A stretch of DNA of 64,000 bases from assembly GCA_903845215.1 (NCBI GenBank), contig CAIMWI010000055.1:1-64000 (forward strand), written 5' to 3'. The stretch comes from an uncultured Rhodobacterales bacterium (GTDB taxonomy: Bacteria; Pseudomonadota; Alphaproteobacteria; Rhodobacterales; Rhodobacteraceae). This document shows positions 20,125-28,909 of the stretch, one piece after another (the first letter of the stretch is position 1; the number at the start of each line of letters is the position of its first letter). The translations under genes were made by a program, and so were the position numbers. Under the pieces are notes generated by a model. It was not told where the DNA came from. It searched no databases and saw nothing but the letters and a program-made list of their open reading frames with translations.

Positions 20125-20960
20125 TTCACCGCCCCCGCCGTGATGCCGCGGATCAGTTGCCGCGAAAAGATCAGATAAAGCACCAGAACCGGAATAATGG
20201 CCAAAGACAGCGCTGACAGCACCGCATTCCAGTTGGTGACGAATTGGCCGATAAACACCTGCGACCCAAGGGTGATGGTTTTGACCTCTTCACTGGGCGC
20301 AAGGATCAGGGGGAACCACAGGTCATTCCAGATCGGGATCATGGTGAACACCGCCACCGTTGCCATGGCAGGGCGCACCAGCGGCAAGACCAGCGTGAAA
20401 AAAATGCGGTATTCCGACAGCCCGTCGATGCGGCCAGCGTTTTTCAGATCGTCCGAGACGGTTTTCATAAACTCCGACAGGATGAACACCGCCAAAGGCA
20501 GGCCTTGGGCCGTATAGACCAAAACCAACGAGGTCAGCGTGTTGACCAAGCCCGATGCCACCATCAGTTCAAGGATCGCGACTGTGCCAAGCCGGATCGG
20601 GATCATGATCCCCAAAGCCAGATAAAGCCCCATCAGCATATTGCCGCGAAAGCGGTATTCCGACAGGGCAAAGGCGGCCATCGCGCCAAACAGCAGCACA
20701 AAGAACAGGCTGGCGCAGGTGACCGTCATAGAGTTCAAAAAATACTGAAAGAAATCCCCCTGCTTCATCACAGTGGCATAGCCCACAAGGTCGAAATTCC
20801 CCGGCAAGGGCGGCAGCAAAGGTTCGGCAAAGATCGCGCGGCGGGATTTGAAGCTGTTGATGACAATCACAAACACTGGAAACAGCGCGATCAGCGTATA
20901 GGTCAGCAGCACCGCATGGGCGGCGATGCTTTGGCGTTTGGCGGGATGGGTCGCCCTCAT
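20121..20960 (-). CDS. Carbohydrate ABC transporter permease (MalG type)
   Basis: 279 residues with about six hydrophobic segments, beginning with AVLLTYTLIALFPVFVIVIN. The EAA loop (NAGRIDGLSEYRIFFTLVLP), which contacts the ATPase, marks it as the MalG-like half of a carbohydrate importer. It lies 9 nt downstream of the partner permease and overlaps the dehydrogenase gene by 4 nt. Confidence 0.95.
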   Translation of the reverse strand: MRATHPAKRQSIAAHAVLLTYTLIALFPVFVIVINSFKSRRAIFAEPLLPPLPGNFDLVGYATVMKQGDFFQYFLNSMTVTCASLFFVLLFGAMAAFALSEYRFRGNMLMGLYLALGIMIPIRLGTVAILELMVASGLVNTLTSLVLVYTAQGLPLAVFILSEFMKTVSDDLKNAGRIDGLSEYRIFFTLVLPLVRPAMATVAVFTMIPIWNDLWFPLILAPSEEVKTITLGSQVFIGQFVTNWNAVLSALSLAIIPVLVLYLIFSRQLIRGITAGAVK

Positions 20961-20969
20961 CGCATTCCC

Positions 20970-21890
20970 CTAGAACTGATAGCGGCGCAGCCGCGTCTGG
21001 ATGGCGAACAGGTAAACACATACCCCCAACAGAATAATCGCAAACATTGCCGTGGCAATCGCAGCCCCCATATGCGGATCGCCCAATTGCAACTGAAAGC
21101 CAAAGAAGGTGCGGTACAAAAATGTGCCCAGAATATCGGTGCTAAAATCTGGCCCCGCCAGCGCACCTTGGGCCACATAGATCAGATCAAAGGCGTTGAA
21201 ATTGCCCACAAAGGTCAGGATTGAGATGATCCCGATACTTGGCAAAATCAGCGGCAGCTTGATCTTCCAAAACTGCGCCCAAGGGGACAGGCCATCCATT
21301 TCGGCCGCTTCGATCACGTCATCGGGGATGGATAGAAGTGCTGCGTAAATCAGCATCATTGGAATCCCCACGAATTGCCAAACCGACACAAGGGCAAGCG
21401 CTGTCAGCGCATAGTCCTCTTTGCCCAGCCAAGGCGCAAACAGGGCCTTCAGCCCGACCAGATCCAGCATTCCGGGCGCTATGCCCCAGATCGGCGACAA
21501 GATCAGCTTCCAGACAAACCCCACGATGACAAAGCTTAAGATTGTTGGGATGAAAATCGCCGTGCGGTAAAAGGCGGTAAAGCGCAAGCGCGGGCTGGAC
21601 AGCAGGGCTGCAAGCAACACGCCGATCGGGTTTTGCACGATCATGTGGATCACGAAAAACCACAGGTTGTTGCGCAAGGCGTTCCAAAAGGCATCGGCCC
21701 AAAGTGCATCGCCAAACAGGGTGCGAAAGTTATCAAGGCCCACAAAGACCGTTTCGCGGGCTTGCGTGACAGTGAACAGCGACAGGTTCAGCGTGCCTAA
21801 CAGCGGGATGATCATGATGGCGGTATAAACCAGCACGGCAGGGGCCAAAAACACCCCGATATGCCAGCGCATAGGCTTACCCTTCGCCAT
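20970..21890 (-). CDS. Sugar ABC transporter permease (MalF type)
   Basis: 306 residues from the ATG at 21890; a GTG one codon earlier is possible, but the AGGA at 7 nt spacing favours the ATG. It has six or so hydrophobic segments and the EAA loop (EAAEMDGLSPWAQFWKIKLP). Typical length for a MalF-like permease lacking the extra periplasmic loop of enteric MalF. It follows the binding-protein gene by about 55 nt. Confidence 0.95.
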   Translation of the reverse strand: MAKGKPMRWHIGVFLAPAVLVYTAIMIIPLLGTLNLSLFTVTQARETVFVGLDNFRTLFGDALWADAFWNALRNNLWFFVIHMIVQNPIGVLLAALLSSPRLRFTAFYRTAIFIPTILSFVIVGFVWKLILSPIWGIAPGMLDLVGLKALFAPWLGKEDYALTALALVSVWQFVGIPMMLIYAALLSIPDDVIEAAEMDGLSPWAQFWKIKLPLILPSIGIISILTFVGNFNAFDLIYVAQGALAGPDFSTDILGTFLYRTFFGFQLQLGDPHMGAAIATAMFAIILLGVCVYLFAIQTRLRRYQF

Positions 21891-21944
21891 CACGTTTTCC
21901 TTGCTTCACGAAAAAGCGGGGGGCACTTGGCCCCCCGACAGGTG

Positions 21945-23195
21945 TTATTGTGCGGGCTTATACCAGCTGTCCAGACCAGCTTGCAGGCGCGCACCCGCAT
22001 CGGCGGGGGTTTCAGCCCCTTTGATGACCTGGGCAGAGGCGTTCCACGTTTCGTTTTCCAGGTTCGGCGTGCCGCGCGACAGGATTTGATAGGTCGAGCG
22101 GATCGACGACTGGCATTTGCCACGCCAGCTGACAAATTCCTGCGCCAGCGGGTCGGTCATGGTGACGGGCGTGGAATTCAGGCTGAAGAAACCGGGCAGA
22201 GAGTTGGCGTAAAGATCGGCAAACTCGCTGGACCCCACCCATTCCAGGAAGGCTTTCGCTTCATCGGCATGGGCCGATTTTGCGTTCATGCCCAGCGCGA
22301 TATCGGTGTGATCGCTGATATAGCAGGTGTCGCCAGCGGCCTGAACTGGGGGCGAAAACGCGCCCATGGCGAATTGCGCTTGGGTGTTAAAGCCCGAAAT
22401 CTCCCACGAACCGGCCGGATAAATCGCCGCACGGCCAAGGGTGAACAGGTTTTGGCTGTCAGGATAGGTCTGCGCTTCGAACCCGTCGCCCAGATAATCC
22501 TTCCACTTTGCAAGTTGCTCATAGGGGGCAACCCACTGCGGATCGGTCAGCTTTTGCGTGCCCTTGATCAGAGCAAGGCGGCCTTCTTCACCTTTCCAGT
22601 AGTTCGGGCCGATGTTGTTATAGCCCATGGTCGCGGCTTCCCACTGGTCATTGGTGCCCATGGCCATCGGAATATAGGTGCCGTCTGCCTTGATCTTGTC
22701 CAGCACGGCGAAGAATTCGTCCACCGTCGTCGGAACGCTCAGGCCAAGGGCTGCGAATGCGTCTTTATTGTAGATAAAGCCGTGGATCACCGAGGCCATC
22801 GGCACGCAGAAGGTGGCCGCGCCATCATCAGTCTGCCAAGCCGATTTTGCCACGGGCGAGAAATTCGCCATAGAAGCAAGGCCCGACAGGTCCGCCAGAT
22901 TGCCTTGGTTGTACAGTTCAAGCGAGGCATCGAAGGGGCGGCAGGTGATCAGATCACCGGCAGAGCCTGCAGCCAGCTTGCTGTTCAAGGCGGCGTTGTA
23001 TTCGGCGGGGGCGGTGGGCGCAAAGACCACTTTGATGCCGGGATGGCCCGCTTCGAACGCGGGGATCAGCTTGTCTTGCCAGATCGTCAGGTCATCGTTG
23101 CGCCAGCTTTCGATCGTCAGCGTCACATCTTCGGCATAGGCAGCGCCTGCCAGCAGCGTGCTGGTCAATAGCGCCAGGCGAAAAGTTTTTTTCAT
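21945..23195 (-). CDS. Extracellular sugar-binding protein of the ABC importer
   Basis: 416 residues with a clear signal peptide (KKTFRLALLTSTLLAGAAYA, cleavage before EDVTLTIESW). The remainder matches the family 1 carbohydrate-binding protein layout (FEAGHPGIKVVF near the N-terminus; AAIYPAGSWEI later). It captures the sugar in the periplasm for the two permeases and ATPase downstream. GGAG lies 6-9 nt before the ATG. It directly follows the MurNAc-6-P etherase gene (3-nt gap), which points to a GlcNAc/MurNAc-type or cell-wall-derived ligand. Confidence 0.95.
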   Translation of the reverse strand: MKKTFRLALLTSTLLAGAAYAEDVTLTIESWRNDDLTIWQDKLIPAFEAGHPGIKVVFAPTAPAEYNAALNSKLAAGSAGDLITCRPFDASLELYNQGNLADLSGLASMANFSPVAKSAWQTDDGAATFCVPMASVIHGFIYNKDAFAALGLSVPTTVDEFFAVLDKIKADGTYIPMAMGTNDQWEAATMGYNNIGPNYWKGEEGRLALIKGTQKLTDPQWVAPYEQLAKWKDYLGDGFEAQTYPDSQNLFTLGRAAIYPAGSWEISGFNTQAQFAMGAFSPPVQAAGDTCYISDHTDIALGMNAKSAHADEAKAFLEWVGSSEFADLYANSLPGFFSLNSTPVTMTDPLAQEFVSWRGKCQSSIRSTYQILSRGTPNLENETWNASAQVIKGAETPADAGARLQAGLDSWYKPAQ

Positions 23196-23198
23196 GCG

Positions 23199-24116
23199 TT
23201 ACTCCCTGTGCAATTCGGTCCCTGTTGCTGAAATTGCGGCGAGGGTCGGGCCGAGAACCCCGCCACTGTCCTTTAAAAGCTGTGCCGCCTGTAGGGGCGT
23301 GGCCCCTTTGGCCACAAGCACGGCGGGTTTCACCGCGCCACCGGCTTGGGCTAGGGCGGCACGGGCGCTGTCGATCCCTTGCCCTGCAAGGGCAGAAACG
23401 ATGCGCGCGGCGCGGTCGACCAGCTTGGCATTGTCGGCAATCACATTGACCATATAGCCGTCATGCACATGGCCAAGCAAAATGCCCATGCGCACCGACA
23501 GCATATTCAGCGCGACCTTCTGCGCCGTCGCCGCCCCCATACGGGTAGAGCCGCTGACCACCTCTGGCCCCGTATCCAACACGATGGCAAGATCAGCCGC
23601 CAAAAGCAGTGCCGACTGCGGCACATTGGCGATGCCGATGATCGTGGCCCCTGCGGTCTTGGCCGCCGCCGCAACCGCCAGCGTGTATGCCGTGCCGCCA
23701 GAGGCGGAAACGCAGATCACCACATCGCCTTGGCCGATCTGATGGCGATCCAAATCGGCAAGGGCAAGGGCCGGATCATCCTCGACCCCGCCCGTCATGT
23801 GCAACAGGGCGGCTGAGCCACCAGCAAACAGAACCGGCGTTTGCTGCGGCGGGATGCCGAAAGTTCCCGCAAGCTCTAACGCGTCAGCCAGCGCCATCAG
23901 ACCCGCCGATCCTGCCCCCGCATAGGCCACTTTGCGCCCTGCTTGCAGGGCCTTGGCCGCAAGGCGCGCTGCCGTTTCCAAGGCGGGAATGGCGGGCTGC
24001 ACCGACGACAGCGCCGCAAGTTGGGCTGCCAGCACCTGACCCAGCACCACCTGCCCGTCGCGGGCATGAAGCCCGTCGGAATGGGGGTGGCGTGCTTCGG
24101 TCGGTCGTTCGGTCAT
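23199..24116 (-). CDS. murQ: N-acetylmuramic acid 6-phosphate etherase
   Basis: 305 residues, the usual MurQ length, with one SIS domain. MurQ cleaves the lactyl ether of MurNAc-6-P to GlcNAc-6-P and D-lactate. The two catalytic glutamates of the family, 31 residues apart, are matched here by Glu81 (DALELAGTFG) and Glu112 (GGVEDD). The SGSTRMGAATAQKVALNM block is typical. The phosphate-loop is unusual: GAGSAGLMAL in place of the common GAGTSGRLG. First gene of the minus-strand operon; a GAGGA ribosome site precedes the ATG. Its product feeds NagA, encoded divergently. A related SIS etherase with a different substrate is a less likely alternative. Confidence 0.88.
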   Translation of the reverse strand: MTERPTEARHPHSDGLHARDGQVVLGQVLAAQLAALSSVQPAIPALETAARLAAKALQAGRKVAYAGAGSAGLMALADALELAGTFGIPPQQTPVLFAGGSAALLHMTGGVEDDPALALADLDRHQIGQGDVVICVSASGGTAYTLAVAAAAKTAGATIIGIANVPQSALLLAADLAIVLDTGPEVVSGSTRMGAATAQKVALNMLSVRMGILLGHVHDGYMVNVIADNAKLVDRAARIVSALAGQGIDSARAALAQAGGAVKPAVLVAKGATPLQAAQLLKDSGGVLGPTLAAISATGTELHRE

Positions 24117-24141
24117 CGCATTCCTCTAGCGTGCTATAGAG

Positions 24142-24250
24142 ATACCAAAACAATGCCAATTGTAAAGCTTCTTGTCAAAATCTTAGATATTCACGGTTAA
24201 AGACTGCATTCTCTGAAGGTTCTTCCTTTTTGGTATTATTTTGGTAGTAT
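24142..24250. promoter_or_regulatory. Candidate GntR operator region of the amino-sugar island
   Basis: In the 152-bp divergent region between murQ and the kinase gene, ATACCAAAA (24142-24150) faces TTTTGGTAT (24227-24235) as an inverted pair. A second plus-oriented half-site, TTTTGGTAGTAT, follows within 24239-24250. GntR/HutC-type amino-sugar regulators (NagR/YvoA, DasR) bind GGT/ACC-type half-sites, so these are plausible sites for the GntR regulator encoded at 25099. They lie next to both start codons, as expected for repression. Binding is inferred. Confidence 0.5.
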
Positions 24251-24268
24251 CGCGGCTGGAGGGTACCT

Positions 24269-25099
24269 ATGCAACTTTTTCTAGGCATCGACGGAGGCGG
24301 CACGGGGTGTCGTGTGGCTGTGTCTGATAGGCAGGGACGAATCTTTGGGCGGGCAGAGGCTGGGCCTTCCAATATCGCATCCGATTTCGCAGGGTCTGTA
24401 CAGAATATTCTTGCCGCGTCTGACGCAGCTTTGGCACAGGCGGGCGGCGTTGCCGCAACGGTCGTGGCGGGCTTGGGTCTTGCGGGGGCCAATGCGGCAG
24501 GCGCGGCGCAGCGGTTGCGCGGGGCTTTGCCCTTTGCGCGTATCGCCATCGAAACCGATGCCATCACGGCCTTGCGTGGCGCTTTGGGGGGCGAAGACGG
24601 GATTGTGGCGGCGATTGGCACGGGATCGGTTTTTGGGGCAAGGGTCAATGGCACCATCCACCAAATCGGCGGCTGGGGCCTGATGCTGGGCGACGAAGGC
24701 AGTGGCGCTTGGATTGGCCGCGCTGCGCTGTCGGCCGCTTTGCGGGCCGCGGACGGGTTTGAAGGCATGACCCCGCTTTTGGCGGACCTGTTACGCGAGT
24801 TTGACGGGCCGCAGGGGATCATTGCCTTTTCCCTTTCCGCCCGCCCCGCCGATTTCGCCGGTCTAGCGCCTCGCATCATAGCACACCAAGACCCTAGCGC
24901 CCGCGCGATTATGAAACGGGCGAAGGCCGATATTGCCGAGGCCATTAGCGTGCTGCAGGCGGGCCACAGCTTGCCGGTCACCTTTTTGGGCGGGCTTGGC
25001 GCTCATTTCTGCACCCTCTTCACAGGGCAGTTCCCGATCCGCGCCGCCGTCGGCACAGCGCTTGACGGCGCCCTTCTTTTGGCGCGAGAGGCAGGGTGA
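24269..25099 (+). CDS. BadF/BadG-family amino-sugar kinase (GlcNAc and possibly MurNAc)
   Basis: 276 residues of the ASKHA fold. The N-terminal phosphate loop is DGGGTGCRV (about 8-16); GTGSVFGARVNG and GGWGLMLGDEGSGAWIG are the middle motifs of N-acetylhexosamine kinases in the BadF/BadG/BcrA family. It phosphorylates the imported sugar at O-6. The family includes MurK, known to phosphorylate both MurNAc and GlcNAc, and the murQ neighbour makes that dual role attractive here. The ATG at 24269 has GGAGG at 6 nt spacing. First gene of the plus-strand operon. Confidence 0.85.
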   Translation: MQLFLGIDGGGTGCRVAVSDRQGRIFGRAEAGPSNIASDFAGSVQNILAASDAALAQAGGVAATVVAGLGLAGANAAGAAQRLRGALPFARIAIETDAITALRGALGGEDGIVAAIGTGSVFGARVNGTIHQIGGWGLMLGDEGSGAWIGRAALSAALRAADGFEGMTPLLADLLREFDGPQGIIAFSLSARPADFAGLAPRIIAHQDPSARAIMKRAKADIAEAISVLQAGHSLPVTFLGGLGAHFCTLFTGQFPIRAAVGTALDGALLLAREAG

Positions 25100-25869
25100 T
25101 GGAGACGATCTTTTCCCCTGACGGATTGGCCAGTACCGGCGCAGGCCCACTTTATTTGCAACTGCAACGCCGCATCCGCGAAGCTGTGACGCTGGGGCGC
25201 CTAAAGCCCCATGACAGCCTGCCACCCGAACGCGAGATGGCGGTGATGACGGGTCTAAGCCGTGTGACGGTGCGCAAGGCGGTTGAGGGGCTGGTTGCGC
25301 AAGGCACGCTGGTGCAACGGCGCGGGTCTGGAACCTTTGTCGCCCCGCCTGTCGAGCGGATGGAACAGGCGCTCTCACTCTTGACCTCTTTCACCGAAGA
25401 TATGGCGCGGCGGGGAAAAACCGGCCAGTCGCATTGGCTTTCGCGCATGCTGGACGCCCCTGCCCCCGAAGAGATCATGGCCCTTGGCCTTGGCGCGGGC
25501 GACCGCGTGGCGCGGTTGGAACGGGTGCGTTCCTGCGACGGGGTGCCGCTGGCGATAGAACGCGCCTCGCTTCCGACATGGGTCTTGCCCGTTCCCTCGG
25601 TGGTTACAGGCTCGCTTTATGCTGTGTTGCAGCAGGGTGGCTATCGCCCTGTGCGGGCGGTGCAACGGATCACAGCGGCCAACCTGACAGACCGCGACGC
25701 GCAGCTTTTGGGCGTGGCCGCAGGAACCGCAGGGCTTAAGATCGAGCGGATCGGATACCTTGCCAGTGGCCGAGTGGTCGAATTCACGCGGTCGCTTTAT
25801 CGCGGGGATGCTTATGATTTTGCGGTAGAGTTGAAGCTTTCCTCTGACCAAGAAAGGGGCGCTGCGTGA
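25099..25869 (+). CDS. GntR-family (HutC subfamily) regulator
   Basis: 256 residues from the ATG at 25099, whose A is the last base of the kinase stop codon. The N-terminal winged helix contains PLYLQLQRRIREAV and LPPEREMAVMTGLSRVTVRKAV (split here: LPPEREMA, then LSRVTVRKAV). After the HTH comes VQRRGSGTFV, then a C-terminal UTRA ligand domain ending in FTRSLYRGDAYDF. UTRA regulators of amino-sugar operons sense phosphorylated intermediates such as GlcNAc-6-P or GlcN-6-P. It probably represses both divergent operons from the sites at 24142-24250. Confidence 0.92.
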   Translation: METIFSPDGLASTGAGPLYLQLQRRIREAVTLGRLKPHDSLPPEREMAVMTGLSRVTVRKAVEGLVAQGTLVQRRGSGTFVAPPVERMEQALSLLTSFTEDMARRGKTGQSHWLSRMLDAPAPEEIMALGLGAGDRVARLERVRSCDGVPLAIERASLPTWVLPVPSVVTGSLYAVLQQGGYRPVRAVQRITAANLTDRDAQLLGVAAGTAGLKIERIGYLASGRVVEFTRSLYRGDAYDFAVELKLSSDQERGAA

Positions 25870-26894
25870 TGCATCCAACCCACATGGCGCGCGAAGTGGC
25901 CGAAATTCCGCAGGCGGTGGCGCGGCTGTTGGACGGGTCTGCCTTAGCGATAAGTGCCGCCGCCGCGGCGTTGCGCGCGGCCGATCCTGATATGATCGTG
26001 ACGGTGGCGCGTGGGTCTTCTGATCATGCGGCAAACTATCTGAAATATGCGATTGAGCTGACAACGGGGATCCCTGTGGCCTCGATTGGCCCCTCGGTGG
26101 CGTCGGTGTACGGGCGTAAAATGCGGGTGGGGCGTGCCGCCTGCATCGGCATTTCACAATCGGGTCGCAGCCCCGATATTGTCGAGATGATGCGTGCCAG
26201 CCGTGAAGGTGGGGCGCTGACCCTTGCGGTGACGAATTTTGCCGACAGCCCGATGGCCTTGGCATGTGCCCATTGCATCCCCCTTGGCGCGGGGGTTGAA
26301 AATTCTGTGGCCGCAACAAAAACCTTTGTCACCTCGGTTGTCGCAGGCCTGCAGCTTTTGGCCGAATGGCAGCAGGATGCGGCGCTGTTGTCGGCATTGC
26401 GTGATCTGCCCAAGGCGATGGAAGGGGCGCTGATGCTGGATTGGTCGCCCCTTGCCGCGCGGTTTGTGCGCGCCCCGCAGGCCTTTATCCTTGGCCGTGG
26501 GCCTGCTTTTGCCATCGCCTGCGAGGCGGCGTTGAAACTGAAAGAAACCTGCGGCCTGCACGCCGAAGCCTTTTCTGCCGCCGAAGTGTTGCACGGCCCC
26601 TCGGCCATCGTTCAGGCGCATTTTCCCGTGCTGGTGCTGGCCGTTGAAGATGCCGCAGCGGCTGGGGTTGCGCAAACGGCTGCGCGTTTGGCGGGTCAAG
26701 GGGCGGATGTGTTCATTACGGGGGCCGCTGCCAAGGGGGCGATAACCCTGCCTTCGGGGCCAAGCACCCATCCGCTGCTTGCGCCCTTGCTGCGTGGGGT
26801 GGCGTTTTACAGCTTTGTTGAAGCCCTCGCCCGCCGTCGCGGGTTTGACCCCGATACCCCGCCCTATCTGAACAAAGTGACGGAGACGGTCTGA
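25869..26894 (+). CDS. SIS-domain glucosamine-6-phosphate deaminase (NagB-II type)
   Basis: 341 residues from the ATG at 25869, overlapping the previous stop by one base. Two SIS domains: the first with TVARGSSDHAANYLKY, GISQSGRSPDIV and NSVAATKTF, the second with ILGRGPAFAIACEAALKLKE and AEVLHGP. This is the isomerase half of GlmS without the glutaminase domain, the hallmark of NagB-II/AgaS-like enzymes that turn GlcN-6-P into fructose-6-P and ammonia. Its location between the kinase/regulator and nagA supports the assignment. Confidence 0.88.
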   Translation: MHPTHMAREVAEIPQAVARLLDGSALAISAAAAALRAADPDMIVTVARGSSDHAANYLKYAIELTTGIPVASIGPSVASVYGRKMRVGRAACIGISQSGRSPDIVEMMRASREGGALTLAVTNFADSPMALACAHCIPLGAGVENSVAATKTFVTSVVAGLQLLAEWQQDAALLSALRDLPKAMEGALMLDWSPLAARFVRAPQAFILGRGPAFAIACEAALKLKETCGLHAEAFSAAEVLHGPSAIVQAHFPVLVLAVEDAAAAGVAQTAARLAGQGADVFITGAAAKGAITLPSGPSTHPLLAPLLRGVAFYSFVEALARRRGFDPDTPPYLNKVTETV

Positions 26895-28030
26895 TGCCAC
26901 GCCAGTCCTTTCGCGCCTCTGGCGTGTTTGACGGGGCGCATATGCACCCCTCGGCCACGCTAGTGATCGAAGAGGGCAAAGTCTGCGCGATCACACAGGG
27001 CGTGGGGATTGATCTGGGCGTGGGGATTGGTCTGGGCGCGGGCCTGATCGTGCCCGGTTTTCTGGATTTGCAAGTCAACGGCGCAGGCGGGGTGCAGGTG
27101 GGGGCCGATACCGATGTGGCGGCATTGGCGGCCATTTGCCGCACTAAGGCATCGCTTGGCACCACAGGCTGCCTGCCGACACTGATCACCGACACGCCCG
27201 AGACCACGCGCGCTGTGATCCATGCCGGAATCGCGGCGGCACAAGCCAAAGTTGCAGGCTTTCTGGGCCTGCACCTAGAAGGACCGCACCTAGACCCGCG
27301 CCGCAAGGGCGCCCATGACGCGGCCCTGATCCGCCCGATGGACGATGACGATCTGGCGCTTTTGCTCAAAGCTGCAGGCGACTTGCCCGCGCTGATGGTC
27401 ACACTTGCCCCCGAATCCGTGCGGACAGATCAGATCGCGGCCTTGGCGCAGGCCGGGGTGATCGTCAGCCTTGGTCATACCGATTGCACGGCCGAGGTGG
27501 CGCAACAGGCCATGGCCGCAGGCGCGCGCTGTGCCACACATCTGTTCAACGCCATGTCGCAACTTAACAACCGCGCGGCGGGCATGGTGGGGGCGATCTT
27601 GGCCGCAGATGGGGCCAGCGGGCTGATTGCCGACGGAATACATGTGGACGGTGTGACGATGCGCGTGGCTTTGGCGGCCAAGACAGCGGGGGTTTTTCTG
27701 GTGTCTGACTGCATGGCGCTGACGGGCAGCCCTGCGAAGTCGTTCGCGCTGGGCGGGCGGCAGATTATACGGGGCGAGGGGCGGTTGACCTTGGCAGATG
27801 GCACGCTTGCAGGGGCCGATCTGACGCTGGTGCAGGCGGTGGACCGCGTGCAAACTTTGGCAGGGATCAGTCGCGAACGCGCTTTGGCGATGGCCACCTC
27901 TATTCCGGCGCAGGTCTTGGGCCGCAGCGATATTGGCCGTCTGGCGGCGGGGTCGCGGGCCGATTTCTTGCATCTGTTGCCAAATGGCGCGCTGGGCGGG
28001 GTTTGGGTGGGCGGGGTGCAGGTTGGCTAA
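26894..28030 (+). CDS. nagA: N-acetylglucosamine-6-phosphate deacetylase
   Basis: 378 residues, amidohydrolase fold. Metal and substrate motifs are visible in order: PGFLDLQVNGAGG, GLHLEGPHLDPRRKGAH (metal Glu), SLGHTDCTAEVA, ATHLFNAMSQ and SDCMALTG (catalytic Asp). It removes the acetyl group from GlcNAc-6-P made by the kinase or by MurQ, giving GlcN-6-P for the SIS deaminase. The ATG overlaps the previous stop by one base, and this is the last gene of the operon. Confidence 0.95.
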   Translation: MPRQSFRASGVFDGAHMHPSATLVIEEGKVCAITQGVGIDLGVGIGLGAGLIVPGFLDLQVNGAGGVQVGADTDVAALAAICRTKASLGTTGCLPTLITDTPETTRAVIHAGIAAAQAKVAGFLGLHLEGPHLDPRRKGAHDAALIRPMDDDDLALLLKAAGDLPALMVTLAPESVRTDQIAALAQAGVIVSLGHTDCTAEVAQQAMAAGARCATHLFNAMSQLNNRAAGMVGAILAADGASGLIADGIHVDGVTMRVALAAKTAGVFLVSDCMALTGSPAKSFALGGRQIIRGEGRLTLADGTLAGADLTLVQAVDRVQTLAGISRERALAMATSIPAQVLGRSDIGRLAAGSRADFLHLLPNGALGGVWVGGVQVG

Positions 28031-28150
28031 GGGCCGCCACCGCAGATTTTGGCGCGGCCATCTTCGCAAGGTCGGTTTTGCGCCGTTCGGCGTATGCACA
28101 CCAAATGGAATCAAACGCGGCCATTGCGCCACGTCACGGCTGGCCGAGAC

Positions 28151-28363
28151 TTAGAATTCCCAAAGGGCAAGCGCCGCCAAATGTGCCCCATCGTCGGGGC
28201 GCAAACCCGCATCGGCCAAGGTGAAAACTGGTCCACGCGCGGCGGTGATCATATTGGCAAACCCCTCAACCCCACCCAATAAGGTTGCCGCCTCGCCCGA
28301 GGATAAGGTGCGCGCAACGACAGTTTTGGTGCGTTGACAGGACGAACCGCCAAAGATGGCGGC
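28151..28363 (-). pseudogene. Possible 3' gene remnant
   Basis: Open minus-strand segment ending in TAA at 28151. The translated end (GVEGFANMITAARG, then LRPDDGAHLAALALWEF) has amino-acid content typical of real proteins from this genome. There is no start codon at its 5' end; the frame is preceded directly by the yaeQ stop. I do not recognise the family. Confidence 0.25.
28347..28362 (-). terminator. Hairpin directly after yaeQ
   Basis: Perfect 6-bp stem CCGCCA/TGGCGG with a 4-nt loop, starting two bases beyond the yaeQ stop. No strong U-tract follows, so it may be a weak terminator or an mRNA-stabilising hairpin. Confidence 0.45.
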
Positions 28364-28909
28364 TTATCGCGCAGGCTTCCAGTTCAGCGGAGAGACGTAA
28401 ACGATGGTATCGCCGACACTGACCATCACATCACGTTCTTGGATATTGACCTGCAGTTTCATCGCGCGGTTCGCCAGTTTGGCCAGCGCCGCCGTGTCAT
28501 GTTCTGAAAAATTCGTCACTTCAAGATTGTCAAAACGGGCCACGCTGGACTTGATCTTATCCCACCAGATTTCAGCCGGCTTCCCGCCATAGGAGTAAAC
28601 CACCACCTTGCGGGCCTTGCCGCAGGATTGGCGCATCACCTTTTCGCTGGGCAATCCAAGGGCGACCCAGACATCAAGTTCACCGCTTAGGCTTTTTTGC
28701 CAAATGTCGGGCTCGTCATCGGTCGAAAGGCCCTTGGTCATTTCCAAATAGGCGTGGGCATTCAGCACGAAAGCCAGAATGCGCACCATCAAGCGTTCAT
28801 CTGTTTCAGAGGGGTGCTTGGCAATGGTCAGCTTGTGGGTGTCATAATAGTGGCGATCCATGTCAGAGATGGAAAGCTCTACTTTGTAGATGGTGGCATT
28901 CTGCGCCAT
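28364..28909 (-). CDS. yaeQ: YaeQ family protein
   Basis: 181 residues, the usual length. It begins MAQNATIYKVELSISDMDR and contains HYYDTHKLTIAKHPSETDERLMVR, split across the typical YaeQ N-terminal block, then GELDVWVALG and KVVVYSYGG. The family has a PD-(D/E)XK nuclease-like fold; a precise cellular role is not firmly established, though it was first noted in connection with RfaH-dependent expression. The start at 28909 is chosen because the conserved N-terminus begins there; the open frame extends further upstream without family resemblance. Monocistronic, with a hairpin after the stop. Confidence 0.92.
   Translation of the reverse strand: MAQNATIYKVELSISDMDRHYYDTHKLTIAKHPSETDERLMVRILAFVLNAHAYLEMTKGLSTDDEPDIWQKSLSGELDVWVALGLPSEKVMRQSCGKARKVVVYSYGGKPAEIWWDKIKSSVARFDNLEVTNFSEHDTAALAKLANRAMKLQVNIQERDVMVSVGDTIVYVSPLNWKPAR

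Larger units (their letters stand above)
28031..28363. other. Gap between nagA and yaeQ with a possible gene remnant
   Basis: About 330 bp with no complete gene. Just after nagA is GGCCGC...GCGGCC (from 28032), a weak hairpin that could end the nagA operon. The minus strand from about 28345 to a TAA at 28151-28153 reads open for some 65 codons, with coding-like content (FANMITAARGPVFTLADAG, ending LALWEF), but without a proper start. It may be the 3' remnant of a lost gene. Confidence 0.4.

Noticed and set aside
20244-21224. Plus-strand open frame of 326 codons
   Set aside because: Crosses two permease genes on the other strand; Gln/His/Arg-rich shadow.
21861-23171. Plus-strand open frame of 436 codons
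   Set aside because: Antisense to the sugar-binding protein gene, which has a signal peptide and family motifs.
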